DNA of 64,000 bases from Bacteroidales bacterium (GTDB lineage: Bacteria; Bacteroidota; Bacteroidia; Bacteroidales; UBA932): the NCBI GenBank assembly GCA_017519865.1, contig JAFWRQ010000030.1, forward strand, positions 62,001-126,000, written 5' to 3'. Shown here piece by piece: positions 44,697-54,111 of this stretch. The position numbers and the translations under genes were made by a program. Under the pieces are notes generated by a model. The model was not told the DNA's origin, did not search any database, and was given only the letters and a program-made list of their open reading frames with translations. The stretch's first letter is position 1; every line of letters begins with the position of its first letter.

Positions 44697-44795
44697 TCGC
44701 ATCCTTCGGGCATTTCCCGAAGGTTGTGCTCAAAACCGCCGCTTCCTTCGGGCTTTTCCCGAAGGTTGTGCCTAAAACCGTCGCATCCTTCGGGA
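44697..44795. repeat. 42-base tandem repeat with internal palindromes, about 2.3 copies
   Basis: CCTTCGGG recurs at 44703, 44745 and 44787, exactly 42 bases apart, with the sequence between nearly identical. Each full copy holds a hairpin of CCTTCGGG and CCCGAAGG around a 5-base loop. The remaining part of 44796-45113 holds the ybjQ promoter and its leader; I see no recognisable gene there. Confidence 0.8.
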
Positions 44796-44957
44796 GAAGC
44801 CGGTATATACAACGATGCGGACAGTGGCCTCGACTCCGATGCAGGCGAAATGGTCATGTTCGCGACGATTTGCGGAAGACCTGATTGAGGCCAGGGAAAG
44901 CGTGGTGATCGCTGAGTATTATGGTTGTTGCCGGGAGGGAAAGAGGGGAGCGGGACA

Positions 44958-44987
44958 TTGAATAAATGAAAATAATCCTTAACTTTG
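44958..44987 (+). promoter_or_regulatory. Promoter of the YbjQ-family gene
   Basis: TTG (44958-44960), 19-base spacer, TAACTTTG (44980-44987). This leaves a leader of roughly 120 bases before the ATG at 45114. Confidence 0.55.
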
Positions 44988-45113
44988 AGATGCTGGCGGA
45001 CCTTTCTTAATCAGCGGCCGTATTCCAGGACAATCCTGCTCCCACCGGATTTCTAGCATTCTCGATGTTCGAGGTTCGGAAATATTGATCGGATAATGTA
45101 AACGTACGGAATT

Positions 45114-45434
45114 ATGATACTTACCACTACACCTACCGTCGAAGGACGGACAATTGCAGAGTACCGGGGCATCGTGTTCGGCGAAGTAATCTCCGGGGTG
45201 AATTTCTTACGGGATTTCGCTGCGAACATAAGGAATCTTGTCGGAGGCAGAAGCGGGTCCTACGAAGAAGAACTGGTCAAGGCACGTTCCCAGGCCCTGG
45301 ACGAAATGGCCTCAAGGGCGGTTAAGCTCGGCGCTGACGCCGTCGTTGGCATCGATATCGATTATGAAGTGCTGGGAGAGAATGGCGGTATGCTTATGGT
45401 GACCGCTTCCGGGACAGCCGTCAGGCTTTCTTAA
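45114..45434 (+). CDS. YbjQ/UPF0145-family protein
   Basis: 106 residues of the Dodecin-like YbjQ_1 (DUF74, 'heavy-metal-binding') fold. Typical features are the opening [20 protein letters not shown], the [20 protein letters not shown] stretch and the [20 protein letters not shown] motif. The family forms pentamers or decamers; its biological role is not settled. Followed after 31 bases by a small membrane protein on the same strand. Confidence 0.92.
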   Translation: MILTTTPTVEGRTIAEYRGIVFGEVISGVNFLRDFAANIRNLVGGRSGSYEEELVKARSQALDEMASRAVKLGADAVVGIDIDYEVLGENGGMLMVTASGTAVRLS

Positions 45435-45465
45435 TGGTTTTTCAATGAATTGATTATCTGCAACT

Positions 45466-45900
45466 ATGAAAATCCGTTTGAATGATCCGAGGACATGGAG
45501 CATCATCAAAAGCGTCCTGTTCTTTGCCGTATTCTTCAATGAACTGATCGATACGGTCAGCGGTCTCCCGGGGACAAGGGCCGTTATCTTTACGATTATA
45601 TGGACGTCAGGACTGGTTATGGAACTGTTCTTTCTTGCCCGGGCGATCCGTATGAAACCCGCTGAGGTCACCCAGGAAACAGCCGGTATTCAGAAACGGA
45701 GGATCGCCGGCGGCCTCAAGCACGGCGTGTTCACCGCGGTCCTGTTGGTCGCGACAGTATCCATCCTGCTGCTTTTGACCGGTAAGGATTATTCGTGGGG
45801 CGATTTCTTCATTCTGGCAGGGACCTCGATCATACTGGTCCCGTTGATATCCGTCCTCTTTGCGTTGAGTGAGACGACCGCTCCCGGAGAAGAGGATTAG
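45466..45900 (+). CDS. Small membrane protein of unknown function
   Basis: 144 residues with about four hydrophobic helices (near 14-30, 37-57, 86-104 and 112-133) and short charged ends. The central loop (RAIRMKPAEVTQETAGIQKRR) should lie on the cytoplasmic side by the positive-inside rule. I do not recognise the family. It probably shares the ybjQ transcript. Confidence 0.65.
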   Translation: MKIRLNDPRTWSIIKSVLFFAVFFNELIDTVSGLPGTRAVIFTIIWTSGLVMELFFLARAIRMKPAEVTQETAGIQKRRIAGGLKHGVFTAVLLVATVSILLLLTGKDYSWGDFFILAGTSIILVPLISVLFALSETTAPGEED

Positions 45901-45938
45901 CCGGGAACCGCAGGTCGGGAGACTGACGTGAATGACAA

Positions 45939-45983
45939 GCGATAGCACTGACGGAGCATTTTCCGCTGAGTCAGTGCTATCGC
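45939..45983. terminator. Strong hairpin between convergent genes
   Basis: GCGATAGCACTGA (45939-45951) pairs perfectly over 13 bp with TCAGTGCTATCGC (45971-45983), loop 19 bases. T runs are weak on both sides, so it may act as a processing or mRNA-end hairpin rather than a classical terminator. It serves both the small membrane protein gene and rubrerythrin. Confidence 0.6.
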
Positions 45984-46003
45984 CTGCAATTCCGTAGTCT
46001 GAA

Positions 46004-46552
46004 CTATTTCTTGAAATAGCGGTTGTAGAGGCCCTGGAAGCCGGCGCCGTGACGGGCTTCGTCCTTGGCCATCTCGTGGATGGAGTCGTGGATGGCGTCG
46101 TAGCCGAGTTTCTTGGCGCGGACGGCGATGGCGAGCTTGCCTTCGCAGGCGCCGCACTCCGCTTCCATACGCTTCTTGACGTTGGTCTCGGTGTCCCAGA
46201 CAACCTCTCCGAGAAGTTCGGCGATGCGGGCGGCATGGTCAGCCTCCTCGAAGGCATAGCGCTTGAAGGCGTCGGCGATTTCGGGATAGCCCTCGCGTTC
46301 CGCCTGGCGGCTCATCGCGAGGTACATTCCGACCTCGGAGCATTCTCCCGTGAAGTGGTCGTGGAGACCCTGCATTATCTCTTCGTCCTCGACTTTGCCG
46401 TCGCCGAGCTTGTGCTCGCAGGCCCAGTTCAGGCCTTCATCCTTGATCTCGACGAATTTCTCCGCTTTGGCGCGGCATACGGGGCACTGCTCGGGCGGAG
46501 TGTCGCCCTCGTGGACGTATCCGCATACCAGACATCTGAATTTCTTTTTCAT
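46004..46552 (-). CDS. Rubrerythrin with N-terminal rubredoxin domain
   Basis: Non-haem iron peroxidase that removes hydrogen peroxide, common in anaerobes. 182 residues from the ATG at 46552. The rubredoxin centre (Cys7, Cys10, Cys23, Cys26; [10 protein letters not shown] and QCPVC) is at the N-terminus, the reverse of classical rubrerythrin. The four-helix diiron domain follows with [41 protein letters not shown] and [12 protein letters not shown]. The gene stands alone. Confidence 0.93.
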   Translation of the reverse strand: MKKKFRCLVCGYVHEGDTPPEQCPVCRAKAEKFVEIKDEGLNWACEHKLGDGKVEDEEIMQGLHDHFTGECSEVGMYLAMSRQAEREGYPEIADAFKRYAFEEADHAARIAELLGEVVWDTETNVKKRMEAECGACEGKLAIAVRAKKLGYDAIHDSIHEMAKDEARHGAGFQGLYNRYFKK

Positions 46553-46706
46553 GACTGAAGTTTTAAGTGTTATTTTGAGTAATTCCAAATAAGTTCATAA
46601 AGATACCTCTTATTTTTCGTATAATCAAGGGTTGTGCGGATAAAAAAACGTAAGCAATAGAGAAAAATTCTTTAGCTTGTATCGCTGCTATGGCACAAGC
46701 TTTAGG

Positions 46707-46714
46707 TATATTTG
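46707..46714 (+). promoter_or_regulatory. -7 box of the addBA operon
   Basis: TATATTTG ends just 4 bases before the ATG at 46719, suggesting a nearly leaderless message. No -33 match at the standard distance. Confidence 0.5.
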
Positions 46715-46718
46715 CAGC

Positions 46719-49643
46719 ATGAAAGCTTTTTTGGAACAAGTGGCGGAGCACTGGTACGCTGCCGGGGATATCAGGAAGATGTGTTTCATCTTCCCGAACA
46801 AGCGCTCCCTGGCGTTTTTCCGCAAGTATCTTTCGGAGATTGTCGCAAAGCGGAGCGACGTCCCCGTAGAGGCTCCGGCACTCGTTACCATAAAGGACTT
46901 TTTCTATCAGGTGACCGGTGCGTCGGAAGCTTCGCGGGTGGCGCTGCTGCTGGAGCTTTACCGATGCTACTGCAAGGTCTATCCCGGTCACGAGTCGTTG
47001 GACGACTTCATCTTCTGGGGCGATGTCCTCCTTGCGGACTTCGGGGACTTGGACAAGTATCTCATAGATCCTGCGCAGCTGTTCACCAACCTCTCTGAAC
47101 TCAAGGACATGCGCGACGGCTTTTCCTATCTCTCCGAAACCCAGCGGGCCGCGATGGAGCGTTTCCTCGGGCATTTCCAGAGGGGAGACCGCCTCAAGGA
47201 CGGGAAAAAGGATGTCAAGGGCAGTTTCCTGCAGGTCTGGAACATCCTCCTGCCGCTGTACCGGTCGTTCCGCGAGGCGCTGCAGGCGCGCGGGCTGGCC
47301 TATGAGGGCCAGGTCTACCGCGCCTTCGCCGAGCGGCTCGCTGCCGAGCCTGCGGCAGACGTCCTCGCTCCGGCATTCCCTCAGGCCTATCACTTCGTTT
47401 TCGTCGGGCTTAACGCCTTGAACGAGTGTGAGAAACGCGTAATGCGGCGCATGAGGGATGCCGGGCTGGCGTCATTCTGCTGGGACTGGTCAGACGGCTG
47501 GATGAGCGATCCGCAGAACAAATCGTCGCTCTTCATGCGCGACAATCTCCGGGAGTTCCCCCAGGCCTTCCCGCTGGAAGGCCTGGGAGGCCATACTCCC
47601 GGCATCGACGTGCTCGCCGTACCTTCGTCGGCGGGCCAGGCCATGCAGTTGCCTGCTGTCCTGGCCGCGCTCGCCGGGCGTACCGGAGGCGGGATGGGGA
47701 GCCTGGGCATGGATACGGCCGTCGTCCTTCCGGACGAGAGCCTTCTCATGCCCGTGCTCAACGCCATCCCGCCCGAAATAGGCGACATCAACGTCACTAT
47801 GGGCTATCCCATGCAGGCTGGCTGCTTCTACACATTCCTGACCGAGATATGCACCATGCAGATGCATCTGCGCCGCCGTGACGACGGCTGGTATTTCTAT
47901 CATCGGCAGGTGTACGGCATCTTCTCGAACGGCATCTTCAAGGCCGCTGCGGGAGAAGCCGGGCGCGAAATCGCTGCGCGTGTCAAGTCCGGTTCGAAGT
48001 ATTACATCCCGCAGGCGGAGCTCGCGGGAGACCCGGTGTTGGAGGCGGTCTTCCGCCCCGTGGTGGAGGATCCCCGCAAAGCCGACGCCGGCGTCATCCA
48101 CAGTTTCTGTTTGTACCTCTGCGATGTCATCAGGACGGTCGCTCCACTGCTGAAGGATGTGCCGGACATGGCTGTGGAACTGGATTTCGCCAAGGAATGC
48201 TATCTCGCGGTCAACAGGCTTTCCGACGAGGACCTGCCTCTGCTGCCGGCCACTTTCGTCAGGCTCCTTTCGCAGGTGCTCTCAACGGTCACGGTCCCCT
48301 TCACAGGAGAGCCCCTCAAGGGGCTGCAGGTGATGGGACCGCTCGAGACGAGGGCCCTTGATTTCCGCAACCTCGTGATCCTCTCGGCCGGCGAGGGCAT
48401 GTTCCCGCGCCGTTCCACTTCCTCGTCGTTCATCCCTCCGGAGCTCCGCAAAGGCTTCGGACTGCCTACGTTCGAGTACCAGGATGCGGTCTGGGCATAC
48501 TATTTCTACCGCATGATAAGCCGTGCCGAGAATGTCTGGATGCTCTACGATTCCAGGACCGAAGGCCTCAAGGCGGGGGAGGAGAGCCGCTACATCAAGC
48601 AGCTTGAACTGCATTTCCGCGCCGGGCTGGTCCGGCACGTAGCCAAGGCGTCGGTGTCCGTCGAGAAGGAGGACGAGCCTATCGTCAAGACTGATGAGGA
48701 TATCGCCGCCATCCGTGCAGCCTCCTTGTCGGCATCTTCGCTCCAGGCATATCTTGCCTGCCCGGCCAAGTTCTACTACCACGTCGTGAGGAGGCTGAGG
48801 CCCGACGAAGACGTGGCCGAGTCGCTCGATGCCGGGATGATAGGCAATGTCTTCCATAATACGATGTGCGCCCTGTACACGGGTCCTTTCGCGATGGATC
48901 CGTCATTCCCTATGGACAGGAAATCGCTGGAGAGCCGGAGGAGCGACGCCCTGCGCACCGTGACGCGGGACTATATAAAGTCGTGGATGTCGCGTCCCGC
49001 GGCCGTCAGGGCGCGCATACGCTCCCTGATCAAGGCCGAACTCAATACCTTCGAGGTCAGCGGGCGCAACCTCGTTTTCGAAGACGTAGTGTTCCAGTAT
49101 GTCATGAAGGTGCTGGAGCGTGACCTGGAGCATCTGGAACGCGCCGGAGTCGATTCCTTCGAGATACTCGGGTTGGAAAAAGAATGCTTCTGGACCTATG
49201 AAGGATTCAGTTTCAAGGGCTATATCGACCGTTTGGACAGCCTCTTCCCGGGGACTGCCCGCGTTGTGGACTACAAGACCGGAAAGGTCGAGGATGACGA
49301 CATCAACGTGTTCGACCACAATGCCTCCAAGATAGTCGACAAACTGTTCGGGAGTGACAACTCCAAACGTCCGAAGATAGCCCTGCAACTCTTCCTTTAC
49401 GACATGTTCGCCGAGCAGGAAACCGGCCTGGGCACCGTCCTGTCCAACTCAGTGTATGCCCCTGCCAAACTGTTCGTCTCGCAAGTGCAGGACGTCCCGG
49501 CCAGCGGCGGTTTCATCTCCCTAATGAAGGAAAGGCTTTCGGACCTTCTCGGCGAGATGGCCGACCCCGGTGTACCGTTCTCCAGGACGGAAGATACCAA
49601 GACCTGTTCCATGTGTGACTTCAAAACCATCTGCGGCCGATGA
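46719..49643 (+). CDS. addB: AddB-type PD-(D/E)XK nuclease subunit
   Basis: Subunit of a double-strand-break resection complex (AddAB/RecBCD class). 974 residues from the ATG at 46719; the longer reading crosses the promoter. The N-terminal half is an inactive helicase-like region with FIFPNKRSLAFFRKYL. The C-terminal nuclease shows a Glu/Asp-Lys core in ARVVDYKTGKVEDDD. Cys of YLACPAKFYYHVVRRL plus the terminal CSMCDFKTIC give four Cys placed as in the AddB iron-sulfur staple. It overlaps addA by 4 bases. Symbol by analogy; Bacteroidetes forms are divergent. Confidence 0.85.
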   Translation: MKAFLEQVAEHWYAAGDIRKMCFIFPNKRSLAFFRKYLSEIVAKRSDVPVEAPALVTIKDFFYQVTGASEASRVALLLELYRCYCKVYPGHESLDDFIFWGDVLLADFGDLDKYLIDPAQLFTNLSELKDMRDGFSYLSETQRAAMERFLGHFQRGDRLKDGKKDVKGSFLQVWNILLPLYRSFREALQARGLAYEGQVYRAFAERLAAEPAADVLAPAFPQAYHFVFVGLNALNECEKRVMRRMRDAGLASFCWDWSDGWMSDPQNKSSLFMRDNLREFPQAFPLEGLGGHTPGIDVLAVPSSAGQAMQLPAVLAALAGRTGGGMGSLGMDTAVVLPDESLLMPVLNAIPPEIGDINVTMGYPMQAGCFYTFLTEICTMQMHLRRRDDGWYFYHRQVYGIFSNGIFKAAAGEAGREIAARVKSGSKYYIPQAELAGDPVLEAVFRPVVEDPRKADAGVIHSFCLYLCDVIRTVAPLLKDVPDMAVELDFAKECYLAVNRLSDEDLPLLPATFVRLLSQVLSTVTVPFTGEPLKGLQVMGPLETRALDFRNLVILSAGEGMFPRRSTSSSFIPPELRKGFGLPTFEYQDAVWAYYFYRMISRAENVWMLYDSRTEGLKAGEESRYIKQLELHFRAGLVRHVAKASVSVEKEDEPIVKTDEDIAAIRAASLSASSLQAYLACPAKFYYHVVRRLRPDEDVAESLDAGMIGNVFHNTMCALYTGPFAMDPSFPMDRKSLESRRSDALRTVTRDYIKSWMSRPAAVRARIRSLIKAELNTFEVSGRNLVFEDVVFQYVMKVLERDLEHLERAGVDSFEILGLEKECFWTYEGFSFKGYIDRLDSLFPGTARVVDYKTGKVEDDDINVFDHNASKIVDKLFGSDNSKRPKIALQLFLYDMFAEQETGLGTVLSNSVYAPAKLFVSQVQDVPASGGFISLMKERLSDLLGEMADPGVPFSRTEDTKTCSMCDFKTICGR

Positions 49644-52600
49644 TCAAGATACTCAAAGCATCCGCCGGATCCGGCAAGACATACAACCTGGCCAAGGAAT
49701 ACATCTCCATCCTGCTGGGCAGCACCGACCGCTATGCCTACAGGCATATCCTCGCCGTGACCTTCACAAACAAGGCTACGGCCGAGATGAAGTCACGAAT
49801 ACTCAAGGAGTTATATGTGCTGGGCACGGACCCTGCCTCGTCCGGATATTTCAAGGACTTCGTCCCAGGGCTCTGCCCGGACGCGGAAGCGCTGCGCGCC
49901 AAGTCCGGCAGGATCCTTACGGACATCCTCCACGACTACGGCTCCTTCTATGTCAGTACCATCGACCGGTTCTTCCAGATGACCCTCAAGGCATTCTCAC
50001 GCGAAGCCGGGCAGTTTGCCTCCTATCAGATTGAACTTGACCGCAAAGCGTTGATCCACGAGTCTGTGGACCGGATGCTCGATTCCATAACAGAGGAGTC
50101 CAAAGGGCTTATCGGCCGCCTCGAAGAGGGTGTCATGGAGCAGTTGCGCCAGGGCCGCAGGGTCAATCTCGAGAGAGGTCTTTACGACATGGCGGACAGG
50201 CTCAAGAATGAGGAGCGCCGCGAGCGCTCTGAAACCCTGGGCATCGATCCTGCGGTAGCGTTCTCCGAGGAGAACCTCGCGGCCGTGGGCGCGGAGTGCG
50301 ACCGCGTCATCGACGCGTTCGTCACCGCGCTGGCCGCCGCGGCAAGGGCCGTCTCGGACATCATGGCCGCGGCCGGAGTCCCGCCTGAGGAGTCTTACAG
50401 GGGCTTCCTGACCCAGGTCCAGAAGTATCTCCAACCCATTCCGGGCCAGGTGATCGAGAAACCCAAACCGGCTTTCCTGGAAAGGGCGGCCGACAATTCG
50501 TCATGGTTTTCCAGTGCCAAGGCGAAGAAATACCTTCCTCTGGTGGAAGGTGTACTGGAAGGTCCCCTGGGGGACTTCTGCGCCATGTTTGACGTTCCCT
50601 TCAAGATGTACGGCACGGCCGTCCTTCTGAAGGAGCAGAGCTTGAGCCTCAAGCTGGCCGGCGATTTTTACCGGGAGTTCGATGCCCTGCTGAAGGAGAA
50701 GAATGTCCTCGGCATCGACGACTCCAATACCATCCTCAGGGACATTATCGACGGTAGCGACGCTCCTTTCGTCTACGAAAAAATGGGCGTCCGCTTCGAG
50801 GATTTCCTGCTGGATGAGTTCCAGGATACTTCCACCATCCAGTGGCAGAACTTCCTTCCGCTGCTTCGCGAAAGCGATGCTTCCGGACGTCCCAACCTCG
50901 TGGTCGGCGACGTCAAGCAGAGCATCTATCGCTGGCGTGGCTCCGACTGGAAACTTTTGGCCGATCGCCTCCCCGGGCAGTTCCACGGGGCGGAGGTTCA
51001 CACTCTCGACTCCAACTGGCGCAGTTGCGGGGCCATCGTCAGGTTCAACAATGCTTTCTTCCGCCATGCCGCCGAGGCGGTCGGAGTCGGTGGCATTTAT
51101 GCCGACGTGGAGCAGAAGGTCAGGACGGATGATGCTCAGGAGGGCTATGTCAGGCTGTCGTTCTGCGCTCCTGAAGAGGAGGAGCAGTTGGTCCTGGACA
51201 GCATCCGCGAGGCACGCGGCGCAGGAGCCCGTTTCGGAGACATCGCCGTGCTTGTCCGCAACAAGGCGGAAGGAGGGCACGTCGCCGCCCTGCTGATGCG
51301 CGAGCATATACCTGTCATCAGTGATGATTCGCTCAAGCTGAAGTCCTCCTCTGCAGTGCGCCGCCTGGTTTCCTTGCTCTCCTGCGTGGAGAATCCCGGC
51401 GATACCGTCAGCAGTTACCTCGCATCCTCGATGGATGTCGGATTCCCTGAAGTGTACCATTCTTTGCCCGATCTCTGTGAGGCCCTTCTGCGAGAGATGT
51501 ATGAAAAGGACCCTTCATCCTTCGAAGGGGAGACCCTGTATGTCCAGTCTTTCCTGGATTACCTTCAGGACTGGTGCGTCAAGGGCGGAAACAACCTGAT
51601 GCGCTTCCTCAAGGACTGGAACGACCTGGATCCCGAGAATGAGCCATGCATCAGTTCTCCGGCTGACGGTGATTCGGTCCGGATCATGACCATCCACAAG
51701 TCCAAGGGCCTTGAGTTCCCCTTCGTCATCTTCCCTTATGCCGAGAAAGTCAAGTTCTACAAAGGGGACTGGCACTGGTGCCGTCCGGAGGGCGCGTCGG
51801 ATGCTTTCCCGAACGCTTCCCAGGCCATCTTCCCGGTCAATCTCACGAGTTCCATCTCGGATACGGCTTTCTCCGGCGACTACGATAAAGAGAGGGACCT
51901 GCAGGTCGTGGACAATATAAATACCTTCTATGTAGCGTTTACCCGCGCGGAGAAGTCGCTCCACGTTATAGCCTGCAGACCACCTGCGTCGTTCAAGGAG
52001 GACAGCCCTGCCGATTTCTCCCAGGTCCTCCGGGTATACGCCGGCTCGAGCCCGCTGATGGTGGAAAGACTCTCCTCGGAGGATGAGCCCGATGTCTTCG
52101 AGTACGGGACGCCGTACGATTTCAAAAGTATGAAACGGTCGAAGCAGACGGAAGAGAAACCTTTCCCGGTCGCTTTCCGTTCATATCCTCTCGCTGGCCG
52201 CCTGCGCCTGAGCGCAGATGCCTCCGATTTCTTCTCTCCTGACGGTACCGCCGGTGTTTCTGCCTCCAGGCGTCTGGGGGGTATCGTCCTGCACGACATC
52301 CTTGCGTCGGTCATCCGTCCGTCTGACCTTCGGGCAGCGGTCGACGCCGCCGTCCTGGGCGGCCGTATCACCGTCGCTGAGGGCGAGGCGGATTTCGCGC
52401 TCCTGCGGGAGCGCATCGCCTCCGCCTCCGCGCGCGGCTGGTTCCCGGCCGAAGGCACCGGCGTGCTCAATGAGCACACAGTCTTCGACTCTGACGGCCG
52501 GGAGTTCCGCCCCGACAGGGTGGTCGTCACCCCCGGACATACCTTCATCATCGACTATAAGACCGGTGAACGTTCCGATTCGTACAAGTTCCAGGTGCGC

Positions 52601-52690
52601 CGGTATGTGCGGCTTTACCGGCAGATGGGCTATCCCGATGTCTCCGGACACGTCTGGTATCTGCACGACGATCATGTAGAGAATATCTGA
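49640..52690 (+). CDS. addA: AddA-type UvrD helicase-nuclease subunit
   Basis: Motor and nuclease subunit partnered with AddB for DNA end resection. 1016 residues. Walker A KASAGSGKTYNLAKEY at about 4-19, motif Ia TFTNKATAEMKSRI, motif II LLDEFQDTS near 393, motif III GDVKQSIYRWRG, motif V MTIHKSKGLEFPFVI, motif VI FYVAFTRAEKSLHV, and the C-terminal nuclease core FIIDYKTGE. It starts within the addB stop (ATGA) and is closed by a perfect 14-bp terminator. Confidence 0.92.
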   Translation: MIKILKASAGSGKTYNLAKEYISILLGSTDRYAYRHILAVTFTNKATAEMKSRILKELYVLGTDPASSGYFKDFVPGLCPDAEALRAKSGRILTDILHDYGSFYVSTIDRFFQMTLKAFSREAGQFASYQIELDRKALIHESVDRMLDSITEESKGLIGRLEEGVMEQLRQGRRVNLERGLYDMADRLKNEERRERSETLGIDPAVAFSEENLAAVGAECDRVIDAFVTALAAAARAVSDIMAAAGVPPEESYRGFLTQVQKYLQPIPGQVIEKPKPAFLERAADNSSWFSSAKAKKYLPLVEGVLEGPLGDFCAMFDVPFKMYGTAVLLKEQSLSLKLAGDFYREFDALLKEKNVLGIDDSNTILRDIIDGSDAPFVYEKMGVRFEDFLLDEFQDTSTIQWQNFLPLLRESDASGRPNLVVGDVKQSIYRWRGSDWKLLADRLPGQFHGAEVHTLDSNWRSCGAIVRFNNAFFRHAAEAVGVGGIYADVEQKVRTDDAQEGYVRLSFCAPEEEEQLVLDSIREARGAGARFGDIAVLVRNKAEGGHVAALLMREHIPVISDDSLKLKSSSAVRRLVSLLSCVENPGDTVSSYLASSMDVGFPEVYHSLPDLCEALLREMYEKDPSSFEGETLYVQSFLDYLQDWCVKGGNNLMRFLKDWNDLDPENEPCISSPADGDSVRIMTIHKSKGLEFPFVIFPYAEKVKFYKGDWHWCRPEGASDAFPNASQAIFPVNLTSSISDTAFSGDYDKERDLQVVDNINTFYVAFTRAEKSLHVIACRPPASFKEDSPADFSQVLRVYAGSSPLMVERLSSEDEPDVFEYGTPYDFKSMKRSKQTEEKPFPVAFRSYPLAGRLRLSADASDFFSPDGTAGVSASRRLGGIVLHDILASVIRPSDLRAAVDAAVLGGRITVAEGEADFALLRERIASASARGWFPAEGTGVLNEHTVFDSDGREFRPDRVVVTPGHTFIIDYKTGERSDSYKFQVRRYVRLYRQMGYPDVSGHVWYLHDDHVENI

Positions 52691-52712
52691 CCAACCCTCC
52701 CGTTTTAATACA

Positions 52713-52749
52713 AATGCTGCCGATTCTGTTACGGAATCGGCAGCATTTT
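52713..52749 (+). terminator. Rho-independent terminator after addA
   Basis: AATGCTGCCGATTC (52713-52726) and GAATCGGCAGCATT (52734-52747) form a perfect 14-bp stem with a 7-base loop, then TT. Confidence 0.85.
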
Positions 52750-52906
52750 GAATAATACCCATTTGGGCATTGATTGTAACAACAGGGTTGAGTTCCTTTG
52801 TTCCGGAGTCACGAAGAGCTGTGCAGTTCCAACTGATTCCAAAGAACGCTGATTTAAGACAGATCGCTAATGGTTAAAGGCGATTAAAAGAGTTTAGTTA
52901 TCAGGG

Positions 52907-52941
52907 TGGGAAAAGTCGTGAGATTTTTCCCATTTCTTTTT
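52907..52941 (+). terminator. Second plus-strand terminator-like hairpin
   Basis: TGGGAAAA (52907-52914) pairs with TTTTCCCA (52925-52932) and TTTCTTTTT follows. The U tract is on the plus strand, although the only neighbouring gene, DUF362, is on the minus strand. The 157 bases between this and the addA terminator contain no ORF or consensus promoter that I can see. Confidence 0.55.
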
Positions 52942-52951
52942 ATGTGTCTGC

Positions 52952-54079
52952 CTATAGTTTTACGAGTTCGTACTCACGTGTCCCGAGCCCTATCTTCTCC
53001 GCGTGCCCCAGGCAGCTTTTCCAATCCGTGGTCGGGCGGTTGTTCTTGAACAGTTCATGATAATTCACGAAACCGGGCTTTGCCATATTGTCTCCTACCT
53101 GGCTGTTCTTGAAAGGCTGTACGGCGTTGCAAAGGTCCGAGCAGGCCTGGTCCAGGGCCAGCGGGTCGAACGAGCAGAGCATGCCGATGTCCGGTATGAT
53201 CGGGGCATCGTTCTCGGAGTGGCAGTCGCAGTTGGGCGATACGTCCACGATAAGGGAGATATGGAAATTGGGCCTTCCATCGACGACCGCCTTGGCGTAT
53301 TCCGCCATCCGGCGTCCCAGCATCTCGTTTGCTACGTTGTCGGCAAAACTGATGGCGTCGAAGTTGCAGGCTCCCAGGCATCGGCCGCAGCCCACGCAAT
53401 GCTCCGATACCGTCATCTTGCGGCGTTCAGCGTCGTATACAAGCCCTCCGTTTGCACATTCCTTCTGGCATTTGCGACATCCGCGGCAAAGGACCTCGTC
53501 GATCTGCGCCTTGCCGGCGCTGTGCTGGTCCTTCTTGCCGGCCCGGGAGCCGCATCCCATTCCTATGTTCTTGATGGCTCCGCCGAAGCCGGCTTCCTCA
53601 TGTCCCTTGAAGTGGCTTAGGCTGATGAAGATATCAGCATCCATCACGGCCCGGCCTATGTGGGCGGCCTTGACATACTCGCCGCCCCTGACGGGGACGT
53701 CGATGTCGTCAGTGCCCTTGAGGCCGTCAGCGATGATGACGGGGCAGCCGACGGTCAGCGGCGTGAAGCCGTTCTCCCAGGCGCAATACAGATGCTCCAG
53801 GGCGTTCTTCCTGAAGCCCGGATACATGGTGTTGCAGTCGGTGAGGAAAGGTTTTCCACCAAACTCCTTCACTACGTCCACCACCGCCTTGGCGAAGTTG
53901 GGACGCAGGAAACTTATGTTGCCGAGTTCGCCGAAATGCATCTTGATGGCGACGAACTTGCCGTCAAAATCGATCTGGCCGATGCCGGCGGTCTTGATGA
54001 GCCTCTGGAGTTTATTGGGTATAGGCTCGCCGTAGGCCTTGGTACGGAAATCGGTAAAATAGACTTTGGATTTCTCCAT
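52952..54079 (-). CDS. DUF362-family iron-sulfur protein
   Basis: 375 residues. A DUF362 domain (about 1-180, with KMHFGELGNISFLRPNFAKA and GCGSRAGKKDQHS) is followed by two 4Fe-4S ferredoxin motifs (CRGCRKCQKECANGG and CVGCGRCLGACNFDAISF, about 193-245) and a C-terminal part with GMLCSFDPLALDQACSDL. It is likely cytosolic and redox-active; no reaction is established for this family. It trails the lolA-like gene by 32 bases and is the last member of the ftsK unit. Confidence 0.9.
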   Translation of the reverse strand: MEKSKVYFTDFRTKAYGEPIPNKLQRLIKTAGIGQIDFDGKFVAIKMHFGELGNISFLRPNFAKAVVDVVKEFGGKPFLTDCNTMYPGFRKNALEHLYCAWENGFTPLTVGCPVIIADGLKGTDDIDVPVRGGEYVKAAHIGRAVMDADIFISLSHFKGHEEAGFGGAIKNIGMGCGSRAGKKDQHSAGKAQIDEVLCRGCRKCQKECANGGLVYDAERRKMTVSEHCVGCGRCLGACNFDAISFADNVANEMLGRRMAEYAKAVVDGRPNFHISLIVDVSPNCDCHSENDAPIIPDIGMLCSFDPLALDQACSDLCNAVQPFKNSQVGDNMAKPGFVNYHELFKNNRPTTDWKSCLGHAEKIGLGTREYELVKL

Positions 54080-54111
54080 GGATGGTTATTTTGGTTGGTT
54101 TATGTCGGGTA

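Noticed and set aside
44697..44795. CRISPR-like array
   Set aside because: The unit is a direct tandem repeat with no unique spacers between copies and no cas genes nearby.
44663..44857. 65-codon upstream extension of the TonB receptor
   Set aside because: It reads through the 42-base repeat and the -7 box and would bury the signal peptide.
44816..44961. 48-codon plus-strand ORF upstream of ybjQ
   Set aside because: No recognisable family, it overlaps the promoter region of ybjQ, and its composition is not protein-like; probably chance.
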